In this document: in pieces, positions 36,767 through 47,203 of the stretch | How positions within the stretch are numbered: position 1 is the stretch's first letter | How the letters are laid out: each line of letters opens with the position of its first letter | DNA from: Pyrus communis | Taxonomy: Eukaryota > Streptophyta > Magnoliopsida > Rosales > Rosaceae | NCBI RefSeq assembly: GCF_963583255.1 | Contig: NC_084811.1 | Coordinates: 17,750,088 to 17,814,087 of the forward strand | DNA length: 64,000 nucleotides | Direction: 5' to 3' | Notes under the pieces: model-generated | Database searches by the model: none | The model's input: the letters and a program-made list of their open reading frames with translations, nothing else | What the model was told of the DNA's origin: nothing | Program-made: the position numbers and the translations under genes

Positions 36767-37644
36767 AGTCACTACAATCAAATCAAGACCAAAGTAAGCC
36801 TAACCACAAAATCAACATAAGTTTTTGCTAAATGAAAGAATGATTTTTTGAAGACTATCAACCATACTAGGAAGAACCTGTGAAATCACTGTGGAAATAT
36901 CATTCAAGGTTAATCCACAAAATATCACTAATGTATGACAATTAAGAGATTCAAAACGAGAACAACAAAGTTAACTGATGAGATGTTTGTCTAGTAACAA
37001 ACAACAATAAAAACTACATATGCAACAATTTAAATTGGAAGCCTATCTATTCAACATGTTCAATTGATTGCACAAAGAACAGCAGACCATGGAAGATTTT
37101 TTTCTCCTCGATAGACTAGAGTACTTGTGAGATAGTTAACTAGCTGTTTCTTAAGTGGTACTAAGACTAGAGCACCTATCTTTCTTTCCAATACATCATC
37201 AAAGAAATGAAATTTAGTGTCAAAACAATTGGTTGTTAATTGTTGAACAAGATTCATCCAAACATTAATTTCAGACACAAGGTCACAATGAAAACAAATA
37301 GCCAAATGATTCATACCAAGATTTTTCAACAGACACAACATCCACAACAAAATATCACAAGGAAACAAGACAAATTCACAATTAGAAATAGCGTGGAAGA
37401 GAGAAACATACCTTTAATTTTCAATGTAACTTGCAATCGAGAATGTCTTTTATCCTATGAAGCACCATTAGATTTTGGTCACTTGAGATCATTTCAACCA
37501 GATGAGGAGTTTTGGGAATTTCATAATAGGTGCTTCCAAATAGGATATCATAGAGTGCTTTTCCACATTAAGAGATTCACTCAAGTGGCATTCAGAGAAG
37601 CAGAGCAGTGCATCATACTTGTGATCAAAAGTTCATTAATTTCT
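36767..37644. other. Unassigned part of copia remnant
   Basis: About 0.9 kb between Cassandra and the copia protease/pre-integrase piece. A 155-residue plus-strand frame (37240-37707) and a 102-residue minus-strand frame (37060-37368) have no domain I recognise. Integrase and RT would be expected here but are absent. Confidence 0.4.
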
Positions 37645-38030
37645 TTACCCCCAAAAAGACCATTCGCCTCTTTTAGGAACTACAAAAGTGTAGCAATTTT
37701 CCTCTGATCTAGGAACAACAAGCAAGTTATTTCCTTTCTTATCAACCACTCTGCAACCTTTCTTGGAGAAACAAACTTCATTGGCAACATCCTTACGAAG
37801 CTGGCTAATGAAAAGTAGGTTTGTAGTCAATTCAACCACATAATAGACATCTTCAAGTTGAGGAATACTAGAAATCTTGAATGCCTCCTTTCCACCAATC
37901 TGAGACATATGTCCACCACCAAACTCAAATCACATTGCCATTATTTGGTACAAGTGACAAGAAAACATCTTTATTCCCTAACATATGACATGAGCAACCA
38001 CTATTGAAATACCTAACATCTGGTTTTGGA
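37645..38030 (-). pseudogene. Copia protease and GAG-pre-integrase remnant
   Basis: Reading leftward from about 38010, the minus strand shows YFNSGCSCHMLGNK, the copia protease motif with the catalytic DSG changed to NSG, then a stop. The frame 37908-37645 continues with MSQIGGKEAFKISSIPQLED and VYYVVELTTNLLFISQLRKD, the pre-integrase domain. The expected integrase after it is missing. The NSG change and stops make it non-functional. Confidence 0.7.
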
Positions 38031-38571
38031 ACAAAAGGACCATAATGAGAAACCAAACATTTATCATAACCACCTTCATGCCTCCTTGAAACAAGCATGG
38101 TATTGTTTGAGCTAAAAGAACCAATAAATTATGCCACTCTATTGACTTTCATGGCTAGTCGATCAACCTAATCCTTTAAGTCATCCTTATTTTCCACAAA
38201 ATTTTTCTTCCACAATGGTTGGATATGACCAAGTTCACCACAGTAGTAACATGTGGGAACAAATTTTTTCTTTAAGGAAGATTTGGCTATAAAGATTACA
38301 GGCAATGAATTCTCCATAACTTCTGTGTAAGAGCACACAGAACTTGAACCTACTTCGAATGAACCCAGTGAATGGTGACCAAGTCACGAGATGGTTTTCC
38401 AATACCCAATAAATCAATGAATTGCTCATCCCTACTGGTTAGGCATTTTAAGCGATTATTAGCCACTTTTAGGTCATACATTAACTTTAAGTTAACATCA
38501 CAATATATTTCACTATTGGTCATTAACAGATGAAGTTGACGCAGTAAAGTTTCTTAAGAAATCATCAGCTC

Positions 38572-39436
38572 CTAAACTTGAGCTTCAAGTTCAACAATAA
38601 GATCATCTATTTCATCTTCATCATCACAAACAAAACCCCTTTCATTTAGTACCATGATTTGAGCCTCAAGTGAGATAAACTTTTCATTCATATTAGTTCT
38701 GACCTGTCGAAGAGACTCAATTTCTTCTCGCAACTCAATAACCTTCAAATTCAGCTCAACGTTGTCCAATTTTGCAACACACGTTTCATTGAACAAAGAT
38801 CCATACATGGCGAGCAGTTCCTGATAAGATATCTTCTTAACATCATTTAAAGTTACCTTATCATTATCAGAAGAAACTCCTTCAACAAATGCAACAATAT
38901 CTTCTTCAACATCAGAGCAGTCAGAAACTTCATCTTCACTATCACTCCATGTAGCCATCATAGCCTTATCACGTTTCTAACTTAACACTTTGGTGTTTGC
39001 ACAATCAGCAGCACAATGACCATTACCACCACATGCAAAGCAAGTTCCATGTACATTAGAGAAAGACTTGTCCCTTCTATTAAAAAACTTCTCTTGCTTT
39101 CTTCCAAGATTGAGTTTTCCATGAGGTTGAGTCATGTGATTAGTTGATGATTCTTTAGTTATTTTGACCTTCTTGCCCTTGGTTTTGAGTATCATTTTGA
39201 ACTGGTTAACAAATAAGGTAAGATCATCTTTAGAGGATTGATCACATGATTCATTTTCAACACAACTATTTTTCACACTTTGAAGAGCAACTTCTTTATT
39301 TTTCTTGGGATCACCTTTTTCCATGTCAAGCTCCATTTCATAAGTTATGAGTTTACCCACCAATTTTCCAAGTTAATCTCATTTAAGTCTTGAAATTCTT
39401 GAATAACTGCCATCTTTGCTTGAAATCTTTTGGGCA
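38572..39436 (-). pseudogene. SIRE-like copia gag remnant
   Basis: Two minus-strand frames (39363-38977 and 38961-38572) lie in the same frame, separated by one TAG. The first carries the zinc knuckle CFACGGNGHCAADC, a canonical CX2CX4HX4C. The second begins MMATWSDSEDEVSDCSD and continues as a coiled acidic tail, both typical of SIRE-type gag. Right of 39363 a frameshifted piece (LPKRF...QAKMAVIQEF) is the end of the gag UBN2-like domain. It stops abruptly at the chromovirus LTR at about 39437, so the N-terminal half of gag and the copia 5' LTR are gone. Confidence 0.78.
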
Positions 39437-39779
39437 AAGTTCTATTTTTCATCCCTCTAGGACTTAGTTAGCTGAATCTTTGGTGGCGAACGAGAGATCA
39501 CTAGCGATTCTGACTACCAAATAAATGTAAAAGTTTATTTCCTGTTGTGTTATAATTATCATACCTAGGTTTGACTATCTTACATATGCCGCACTGTCAT
39601 TTATGCTTTGACTACTTGTGTATTATAGGTTATTCCCACAATTGCGCACTCTTTTTATTAGCTTAAATAAAATCTAGCTTCGGTTTAAATTTATTCATAT
39701 TTTTACACATCACCTACCCTTTAGCTACATCACCTTCGGGTTTCGACCAGCACGCCTCGACTCCGGTTAGGGTGTGTTA
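39437..39779 (+). mobile_element. 5' LTR of chromodomain Ty3 element, second part
   Basis: It resumes at ATTTTTCATCCCTCTAGGAC, matching 45935 onward in the 3' LTR, and ends GGTTAGGGTGTGTTA (CA decayed to TA). Together with 28753-30822 it makes one LTR. Confidence 0.85.
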
Positions 39780-39782
39780 GTT

Positions 39783-39801
39783 TGGTATCAGAGTATAGGT
39801 T
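39783..39801 (+). other. Primer binding site, initiator Met tRNA type
   Basis: TGGTATCAGAGTATAGGTT starts three bases after the LTR. It resembles the complement of the initiator Met tRNA 3' end with a few changes, the usual primer of plant chromoviruses. Confidence 0.8.
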
Positions 39802-39871
39802 TTGGTAGTCCTGTATTCGTAACATATGTGATATAAACCTTAATCATTTTTTGATCTCTTATGTCAGAATC

Positions 39872-40826
39872 ATGGCACCTCATAGAGCGCCACCTGCCCC
39901 ACCTGGGACAAACTTTCTTAATTTTAGGCAACTTGGTGAGGTTATCGCCATCGCCATCCAGTCAGATGTTCGCCCTCCCCAAAATCTACCATAGAGACCA
40001 CATCTAGTCTCCAAATAAAAAATTTCTATGGCAACGAGGGACCTGAAGTAGCCAAGGCTTGGTTTAAGCATATTAAAAAAAACTTTCCACGCCATGCAGT
40101 AAGAAGGAAATTTTCAATTGAACAGTGGGTCGAAACAACTACGTGGTTCCTACGAGGAGGAGCAAAGTCATGTTGGAAGTATGAGGCATATGTATTGTCT
40201 ATAGAGGACGCAAAAAGATAGGATGTATTTAAATGTCGGTTCGATACTAGGTTTTGCCTCCATAGTAGAAAGCCCTAAAAAGAGATGAGTTCACATATTT
40301 GAAATTGGGTAAAATGTCAGTAACAAAGTATCACCAAAAGTTCACTGATTTGTCCCATTGTTGTCCTGCCATTGCTGAAAACCCGAAAGAGATTCATATG
40401 CAACTTCATTCTTTTGCGGCGTCTACTCCATACACCACTTATCAAGAACTTTATGAGGCTTTACTTTGTGTCAAGGATTCTGGAAATGGCCTTAATGATG
40501 ATGTTGAAGATCCACAATCCCAAAATTTCAAAGAAACGGTAACAGTTCCAAATCATCTAGTGGGGGTTCCAGTTCCAATACACCTTGAAAAGGCGGTAAA
40601 TCCACCAACAATTCACATTTTCAAAATCAAGGAAGTTCCAACAGTCCCGATGCTTAATTTAGTCACAGGTGCAATAATCGTCACTACAAGGAATGTAAGA
40701 GGGGAAATAAAAGATGTTACATGTACTGCCAAAATGGGCATAGGTCTAACCAATGTCCTCAGAATCAGAAGAATCAACTTCTTACACTACCAACAACAAT
40801 CCCTCCACAGCAGAATTTACTTATAG
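39872..40826 (+). pseudogene. gag: Chromovirus gag, disrupted
   Basis: The ATG at 39872 opens MAPHRAPPAPPG, then a stop occurs after about 30 codons. Capsid-like sequence (FYGNEGPEVAKAWFKHI) follows in pieces. An open frame at 40299-40826 covers the capsid C-terminus (KMSVTKYHQKFTDLSHCCP). The zinc-knuckle region after about 40680 is scrambled by frameshift. The gene is clearly dead. Confidence 0.75.
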
Positions 40827-41204
40827 GACCTAGTGCCTACTAGTAGACAGGTTATGAAGGTACTTTCCACTACCTAGGTGACATACCCCTAGTATCTGGA
40901 AAGAGTGTACCAGTATTCAGCTAACATTCCACATTATTAGGGAGGCGATCAACAATACCATGGAGGTTATACACCTTATCAGGGTAGCGGAGCACAGTGG
41001 TGTAGTGGATAACAATATCAAAATCCTGATGTAGCTTCTAGCAGTGGTGGTTCGGGCAGGCAGACAAACCAAACCAATCAAGGTCAAGGTAATCAAGGAT
41101 GTGGTAATCAGAATCAGGAAAATAGAGGTGGAGGCAGACAACAAGTGTAAGGTCACGTCCATAACATCATAATACAAGATGCTTAGAATAATCATGACTT
41201 AACC

Positions 41205-42358
41205 ATGGGCACGTTGAATACTCTAGGCCACTTTTCTAGATTTTTAATTGACTCGAGTGCTACACACTTTGGTATTTCCCATAAGTTTTCAAAAAAGACT
41301 CAACCTCACCTCATTCCCCTTGGATATGATTTAGAATTCTCAATGCCTAGATGTGAGATTTTTTTATGTTCATTGGGAGTATCGAATCTTTATTGAGAAT
41401 GAAGTAATGCCATCTAATCTTGTTCCTTTGGATATTGTTCACTTCGATGTAATATTGGGCATGGATTGGTTAGATTTCAATTATGTCATGTTGGACTATC
41501 GTGAGAAAATCGTTACATTTTATCTACCAGGCAGGCCTATTATAACCTTTGTTGGTGAAAGTGGTCTGAGACATGGAGTCATCTTCGCTGTGAGGGCAAA
41601 ACAGATGTTGAGAAAAGGTTGCCAAGACTACTTGGCTCACGTAATGATGACTGAAGATATTCCTACACGAATTGAAGATGTACGAGTAGTTAATTATTTT
41701 CCTCATGTTTTTCTCGATGATCTACCTGGCTTACTATCGGATCGAGAAGTGAAGTTCACCATCAACCTACTTCTAAGTACCAATCATATTTCTCTAGCAG
41801 CTTATCATATGACACTTGTAGAGTTGAAAGAATTGAAGACCCAATTGCAAGAACTTGTTGATAACAGTTTCATTCAGCCCAGCACTTCCCCTTGGGCAGC
41901 TCCAGTCTTGTTTGTAAGAAAGAATGATAGAACTTTAAGGCTATGTATTGATTACAGACACTTAAATCGGGTAACAACTAAAAAACCGTTATTTGTTACC
42001 TCATATTGATGATCTTTGTTACCAATTCTGTGGTGCTTGGGTTTTCTCAAAAATTGATTTAAGGTCTAGTTCTTATTAGTTAAAAATTAGAAGCAAAAAT
42101 GTTTTGAAAACAACCTTGAGAACTCGATATGGTCATTATGAGTTTGTAGTGATGCCATTCGGGTTAACAAATGCTTTGGCAGCTTTAATGGACCTAATGA
42201 ATCGGGTATTTCATCAGTACTTTCATAGGTTCATAATAGTCTTCATCAATAACATTCCAGTGTATTCTAAGAATGAAGCTGACCATGCCAGACATTTGCG
42301 TTTGGTTTTAAGGAAGTTAAGGGAGAATCAATTGTACGCTAAATTTAATAAGTCCTAG
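41205..42358 (+). pseudogene. Chromovirus protease and RT, disrupted
   Basis: LIDSSATHFGIS at about 41240-41280 is the retropepsin site, with Gly changed to Ser in DSGA. From 41353 the frame includes [10 protein letters not shown], a linker and the RT N-terminus ([20 protein letters not shown]), ending at 42009. A second frame at 42104-42358 holds MPFGLTNA. It then reads FINNIPVYS where the catalytic FIDD or YVDD should be, so both metal-binding Asp residues are lost. Confidence 0.8.
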
Positions 42359-43064
42359 GTCTAGTTGGATCAGGTGTCATTCTTGGGACACATGATATCA
42401 GCTCAAGGTATTCTCGTGGGTCCTCATAAAGTTATTGCAGTGGAAAATTGGGAGCAACCTTAGACCGTCACTGAAGTACGAAGTTTTCTTGGTTTGGCAG
42501 GCTATTATCGACGCTTTGTGAAAGATTTTTCAGCTATAGCGCTACCTTTGACAAGGTTGACCAGGAAAGGACTTAAATTCGCATGGAATGATGATTATGT
42601 ACAAAGTTTCCAGTAGTTGAAGTACTGTCTCACTCATGCACCTGTCCTGGCATTTCCCGATGATAGTGGAAATTTTGAGATCTATAATAACGCCTCTCTA
42701 AATAGTTTGGGATGTGTGTTGATGCAACATGAAAAGGTAATCGCGTATACTTCATGACAATTAAAATCCCATGAGATGAACTACCCTACCCATGATCTAG
42801 AATTGGCAGCTATTGTTTTCACTCTAAAAATTTGGCGACACTACCCTACCTATTCTTGAAAACTACTCATTAAGTCAGTTGGCTAAGCTTTTCATCTATG
42901 AAATTGTCAAATACCATGGTGTTCCAGCTAGTATTATTTATGACCGTGACCCCAGATTTACTTCGAAATTTGGGGTAGCTTTTCACGAAGCCTTAGGTTT
43001 GAATTTACTCTATAGTACCGCTCATCATCCTCAGACCAATGGACAATCTCAGAAAACTATTTAG
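42359..43064 (+). pseudogene. Chromovirus RNase H to integrase, internally deleted
   Basis: Pieces of RT thumb and RNase H (FLGLAGYYRRFVKDFS at about 42485; [18 protein letters not shown] near 42770) run into a break at about 42850. The sequence then jumps to the integrase core: AKLFIYEIVKYHGVPASIIY and DRDPRFTSKF at 42879-42970, then HHPQTNGQSQKTI and a stop. The RNase H end and the integrase zinc domain are missing (roughly 1 kb by family comparison). The catalytic Glu after NGQS is Gln. ACTACCCTACC occurs at both 42780 and 42840, near the break. Confidence 0.75.
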
Positions 43065-43816
43065 ACGCTTAAAGACATGATGAGATCTTCAATCCTTTAG
43101 TTTGGAGACGAATGGCACAATGCTTACCTTTGATAAATTTTTCCTATAACAAAAGCTTCCACTTAAGCATTGGTATGTCACCATTCGAGGCACTATATAG
43201 GAAACATTGTCGTGCACCATTATGTTGGTCCGAGGTTGGCAAAAGATCTTTAGTGGGTCTTGAAACAGTAGACAAGACGAGATAGAATATTCAAGTGATA
43301 AAAAGAAACCTGATAGCTGCACAAGATTGACTAAAGAGTATAGCTGACAAACATTCAATAGACAGGGTGTATGCTGTTGGAGATTGGGTATTCTTAAAGC
43401 TATCACCATGGAAGGGCGTCGTACATTTGGGGAAGAAAGGAAAGCTAAGTCCTCGTTATATTGGGCCATATCAAATTATAGAGCAAGTTGGTGAAGTTGC
43501 CTACCAACTTGATTTACCTCCAGAATTATCAAAAGTGCACAATGTGGTCCACATGTCCATGCTACGGAGATACGTTTCTAATCCTTCACATGTGATTCAT
43601 CCCCATCTATTGAAGATTAACCCATACTTGACTTACGATGAGGTTCCAATGACGATTCTAGATTCGAAAGAAAAAGTTCTCATAAATAAAACTATTCGAC
43701 TGGTGAAAGTCTTATAGGGAAACCACACAATTGAGGAAGCTACCTGGGAGACGGGGGAGCACATGCGAGCTCATTATCCACGTTTGTTCCTTGATTATAA
43801 TCCTCAGTAGTGTATA
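43065..43816 (+). pseudogene. Chromovirus integrase C-terminus and chromodomain
   Basis: The frame 43367-43717 reads VGDWVFLKLSPWKGV, then the GPY/F module (GKLSPRYIGPYQIIEQVGEV) and HVSMLRRY-type sequence. It continues into a chromodomain-like tail (ILDSKEKVLINKTIRLVKVL), is broken by TAG, and goes on as NHTIEEATWETGEHMRAHYP to a stop near 43810. Such a tail targets insertion to chromatin marks in Tekay-type chromoviruses. Upstream, 43065-43366 holds degraded integrase. Confidence 0.8.
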
Positions 43817-43838
43817 AATTTCAGAGACAAAATTTTCT

Positions 43839-43851
43839 TAAGGGGGCAGGT
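43839..43851 (+). other. Polypurine tract of chromovirus
   Basis: TTAAGGGGGCAGG sits immediately before the 3' LTR start and would prime plus-strand synthesis. Confidence 0.8.
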
Positions 43852-44082
43852 TGTGACGACCCGTCCCTAATTTTCCATGTAATCTCCTTCTTGAGTGTGC
43901 CTTTTTGGCTAAAGTGGAATCTAACATGGACATTTGATGCTCAACATTTAGTTTGTTTTCTTATTATCATAATTAATTAGTACTCATTATTAGAAATGCA
44001 TGAGCATGAATTAGACCCGAATCGGATTTGTAACGAAGAAGCTATGCTAATTTAAAGTTCGTTAACAACTGGTAAAAGTGTA

Positions 44083-44116
<34 letters not shown>

Positions 44117-46265
44117 CTAGTGTCGGTGGACACTATTTTAGATAAGGAGAGGTAGATTTTTTTTAACTCATAGAATTGTCTAATTGTGGACACATCCCTT
44201 TTAAATTTGGTTCCCTTAAGGTAGACCGTACTTACCATCTAATCATTTTTCTTCCTTCTCTCTCTCTCTCTCGTCCAACTAAAGTAATTTCACTCTCTCT
44301 CTTTCTCTACCACTTTGTATCTCTCTTCTTCTCTGCAACACAATTCACTACCCTAGAAAGGTTATAAGTCAATGCCCTAACCACCACCATCGCACTGATC
44401 TCATCACCACGAGCTCATCCATACCCTCTAATTCGAAAACAACCGAGTCTTGAGTTCCCAATTCGGAGCTTCGACTTAGGTGGAGTTTCTTAATTGAATT
44501 TTCGTCCAAGTTGTGACGTTTTGGAAGAGTTAGAAGCCACCACACAACTCCCCTAGGTCCTTAGCCTAAGTTTGAAGCCAAGCCAATTTGAAAACACACA
44601 GTTTCGAGACGTCGAAAAAATGGCCAAGTCTTTCAAGCCATTTTCAATCCACCTTCATCCATTTGTTGGATTCCCAAAAGGTATAACCTTATTCTCCTCC
44701 TTTGAAGCTTCATTTCCATATAGTAAACGTCGAAAATGTTTGAGAAATGAGGAAGTTATGTGGTTTTAAAGTTTTTAAGAAAATTTGGCATTTTTTTCCG
44801 TTTCTAATGAACCAAACAGTGGCGGTGAATGGCAGCGACGGTGACTAAAAATTTAAGGAAAAAGAAGAATATTCTGTTGAGCCTGACAAAATATTCTCAC
44901 GCTGTTAAGGTATACACCAGAATCTTTCGTTATATTTAACAGAATATCTTGTTAGTTTCACAGAATATTCCCTAGCTCTCTGCCAGCACGTGCAGGCGCT
45001 TTTTCTGTGCGTGTGTCCGCATGCAAGCGGTTCATGAAGGAGCATTTGGACTCTGGCCATTTCGTGGTGGCGCGTGGTCCATATATGAGGGTTCGTGATG
45101 TCGCATAGAACATTTTCGTATATTTAAACCCTTCATTTGGGCAAACTAAATGGGAAATTCCTAGCTTTTTTCATGTATGTTTTAATTAAATAATTATTAT
45201 AGTTGTTTCACATATAGGGGAGAATTATCCCGAGCAGGTTTGAGGTGAAGCAAGGTTAGGAGGCTACGATCCGACTACGTATCAGTGAGTAGGCATTTGT
45301 TTTTAAACATATTATATATAAATTCTTATGATTTCCAAAAATGCATTTCGATTTAATATTATACATATCATGCCATGTTTTTATTTCAGTGCTACTATAT
45401 TGTTAAGATTTATAAATTGTCATGGCATGTTTATATACACATTATCTGCTCATCATGCATGCTTGCACCGGTGTAATACTCACCCTGGGCCAAGGCCAAG
45501 CTTCACGTGTATGTTCACATAACACCAACACGCTCACTTTGGATCCATTGTAGGTGCCAGTCCTATCCTAGGTTGCAATAGGCAACTAGGACTTGTATGT
45601 CATGCGTTGAGCACCAGTCTTCACGTGATTGTAGTACTAGAGTGAATATTACGATTACACCAAGTCTTGCTCATGTCAAAATTTCTCTACATGAACTCGT
45701 GTGTTAACATATATTGATGAGCACCGAATTTTTTATAAGCTACTGTTGAGATATTGTGTGAGATATTGTGATTATTTGTGTTACTTGGATTATTGTGGAA
45801 CTGTTTTTTATTCCATACTTATACATAGTATGATTTTTTGGAAACTATACTTGTTTTACGGCAAGGGGTTAGTATGTTATGAAAATAAACGTATTTCTCA
45901 AACCTTTGTTCTTGGCCACTCACACTGTCTGTTTTTCACCCCTCTAGGACTTAGCTGAATCTTCTGTGGCGAACAAAGGATCACTGGCGATTCTGACATC
46001 CACCCAAATAAATGTAAGGGTTTATTTTCTATTGTGTAATAATTATTATACCTAGTTTGATTGTCTTGCTTATGTCGCACTGTCATCTATACTCTGACTA
46101 CTTGTGTATTATGGGTTCTTCCTACCATTGTGCACTCTCTTTATTAGCTTAAATAAATTCTAGCTTCAGTTTAAATTTAGTCATATTTTTACACGTCACC
46201 TACATTTTGGCTACGTCACCTTCAAGAGTTGGCCAGCACACCTCGACTCCAATCAGGGTATGTCA
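43852..46265 (+). mobile_element. 3' LTR of chromodomain Ty3 element
   Basis: It runs from TGTGACGACCCGTCCCTAA to CAGGGTATGTCA, 2414 bp. It contains a (GT)n at about 44091-44112 and a nested hairpin at about 45559-45592 with outer arms AGTCCT/AGGACT and inner arms GTTGC/GCAAC. The flanks are CAATG (28748-28752) and GAATT (46266-46270); only 3 of 5 bases agree, possibly a decayed duplication. Confidence 0.85.
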
Positions 46266-47203
46266 GAATTAGTGACACCTAGTAGTATGTCATGGCTACC
46301 CAAGCTAATCAGAAGTGGTTAGAGAACCCTATCAAGTTACAACTACAATGCAATACGATACTTCTCTAGTTGAATACTCTTGATCACATTGTTTATGATT
46401 CTATTGAATGTAGTTTGTGACATACTTCCTAAATATCATTTATTTGCTTTGGACAAACACTCTTGAATCATATCTCAAAGTATTCTTTTTCCACTGTGGA
46501 ATGTTAGATATCCCTTGTCGTACTACATGACTAGGCAACTTCAGCTCGATGATGTCATAGAAACTCTCGATAGAATGCCTTTGACACTGTCGAAGATCAA
46601 GGACCTAATCACTAGACAACTATAATGCCTTATGTCAAAGGACTACTTTGCATTATTGCATCTTAGGAGTTCTTGCATGACATGTGTGGTAAAACTCCCT
46701 TTTAATAATTGTTCGGTGTACTCGATTACCCTTCAGAGCATCTATGTGCTTGTCTTAGTGTCTAACACTTAATGACTTGAGAGTTGAGACTAATCATACT
46801 CCCGTTTGAGTTAGCATAACACATGCTAACCTTACTAGATTGTCACTACTCAATTGGCAATCTTATGGCTAGGAACGTAAAAGGAATGAACATAAGAGAA
46901 AGGTCTCGTTAATCTAACTTCCTTAGATCACTTCCCTCTTAAAATTAAACACAAATAGTACCTAACAAAATTTGGCCGCACGATGTACGATGAATAGATA
47001 GGATGTGGATCCCTAAGATCTTCACAAAGAGGATCCGGAGAAGATCCTCATTCCTAATATTCTATTTCAAATCTCTCTCTATACTAATCCCAGTTATGAT
47101 AGCCCTGGTTTACTACTTTCTTCGACGGTACTGATCCAGGAGGTGCAATGAGTATTATAGGGTGGAGGTTGAGTGGTCTTGGAGGGTCGTGTGGTGGTTT
47201 GTA
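46266..47203 (-). mobile_element. Copia-type LTR fragment, right part (tentative)
   Basis: Non-coding. The first 700 bp resemble, from memory, the continuation of the copia LTR broken off at 28752. The right border is not visible and the last 200 bp may be unrelated flank. Confidence 0.35.

Larger units (their letters stand above)
30823..39436 (-). mobile_element. SIRE-like copia remnant inserted in chromovirus 5' LTR
   Basis: About 8.6 kb interrupts the LTR between 30822 and 39437. Minus-strand gag and protease pieces occupy 37645-39436. CTCCCCCATTTTGTCATGGC at about 32211, read on the minus strand, resembles the end of the SIRE/Maximus internal region. Copia integrase and RT are absent. 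The right junction lies inside gag coding sequence and not at an LTR end, and about 25 bp of host LTR are missing, so the segment did not arrive as one clean insertion or was later deleted. It carries nested insertions at 33184-34284 and 36152-36761. Confidence 0.65.

Noticed and set aside
37240..37707. 155-codon plus-strand ORF
   Set aside because: It overlaps minus-strand copia protease/pre-integrase sequence at its end and shows no domain; treated as chance.
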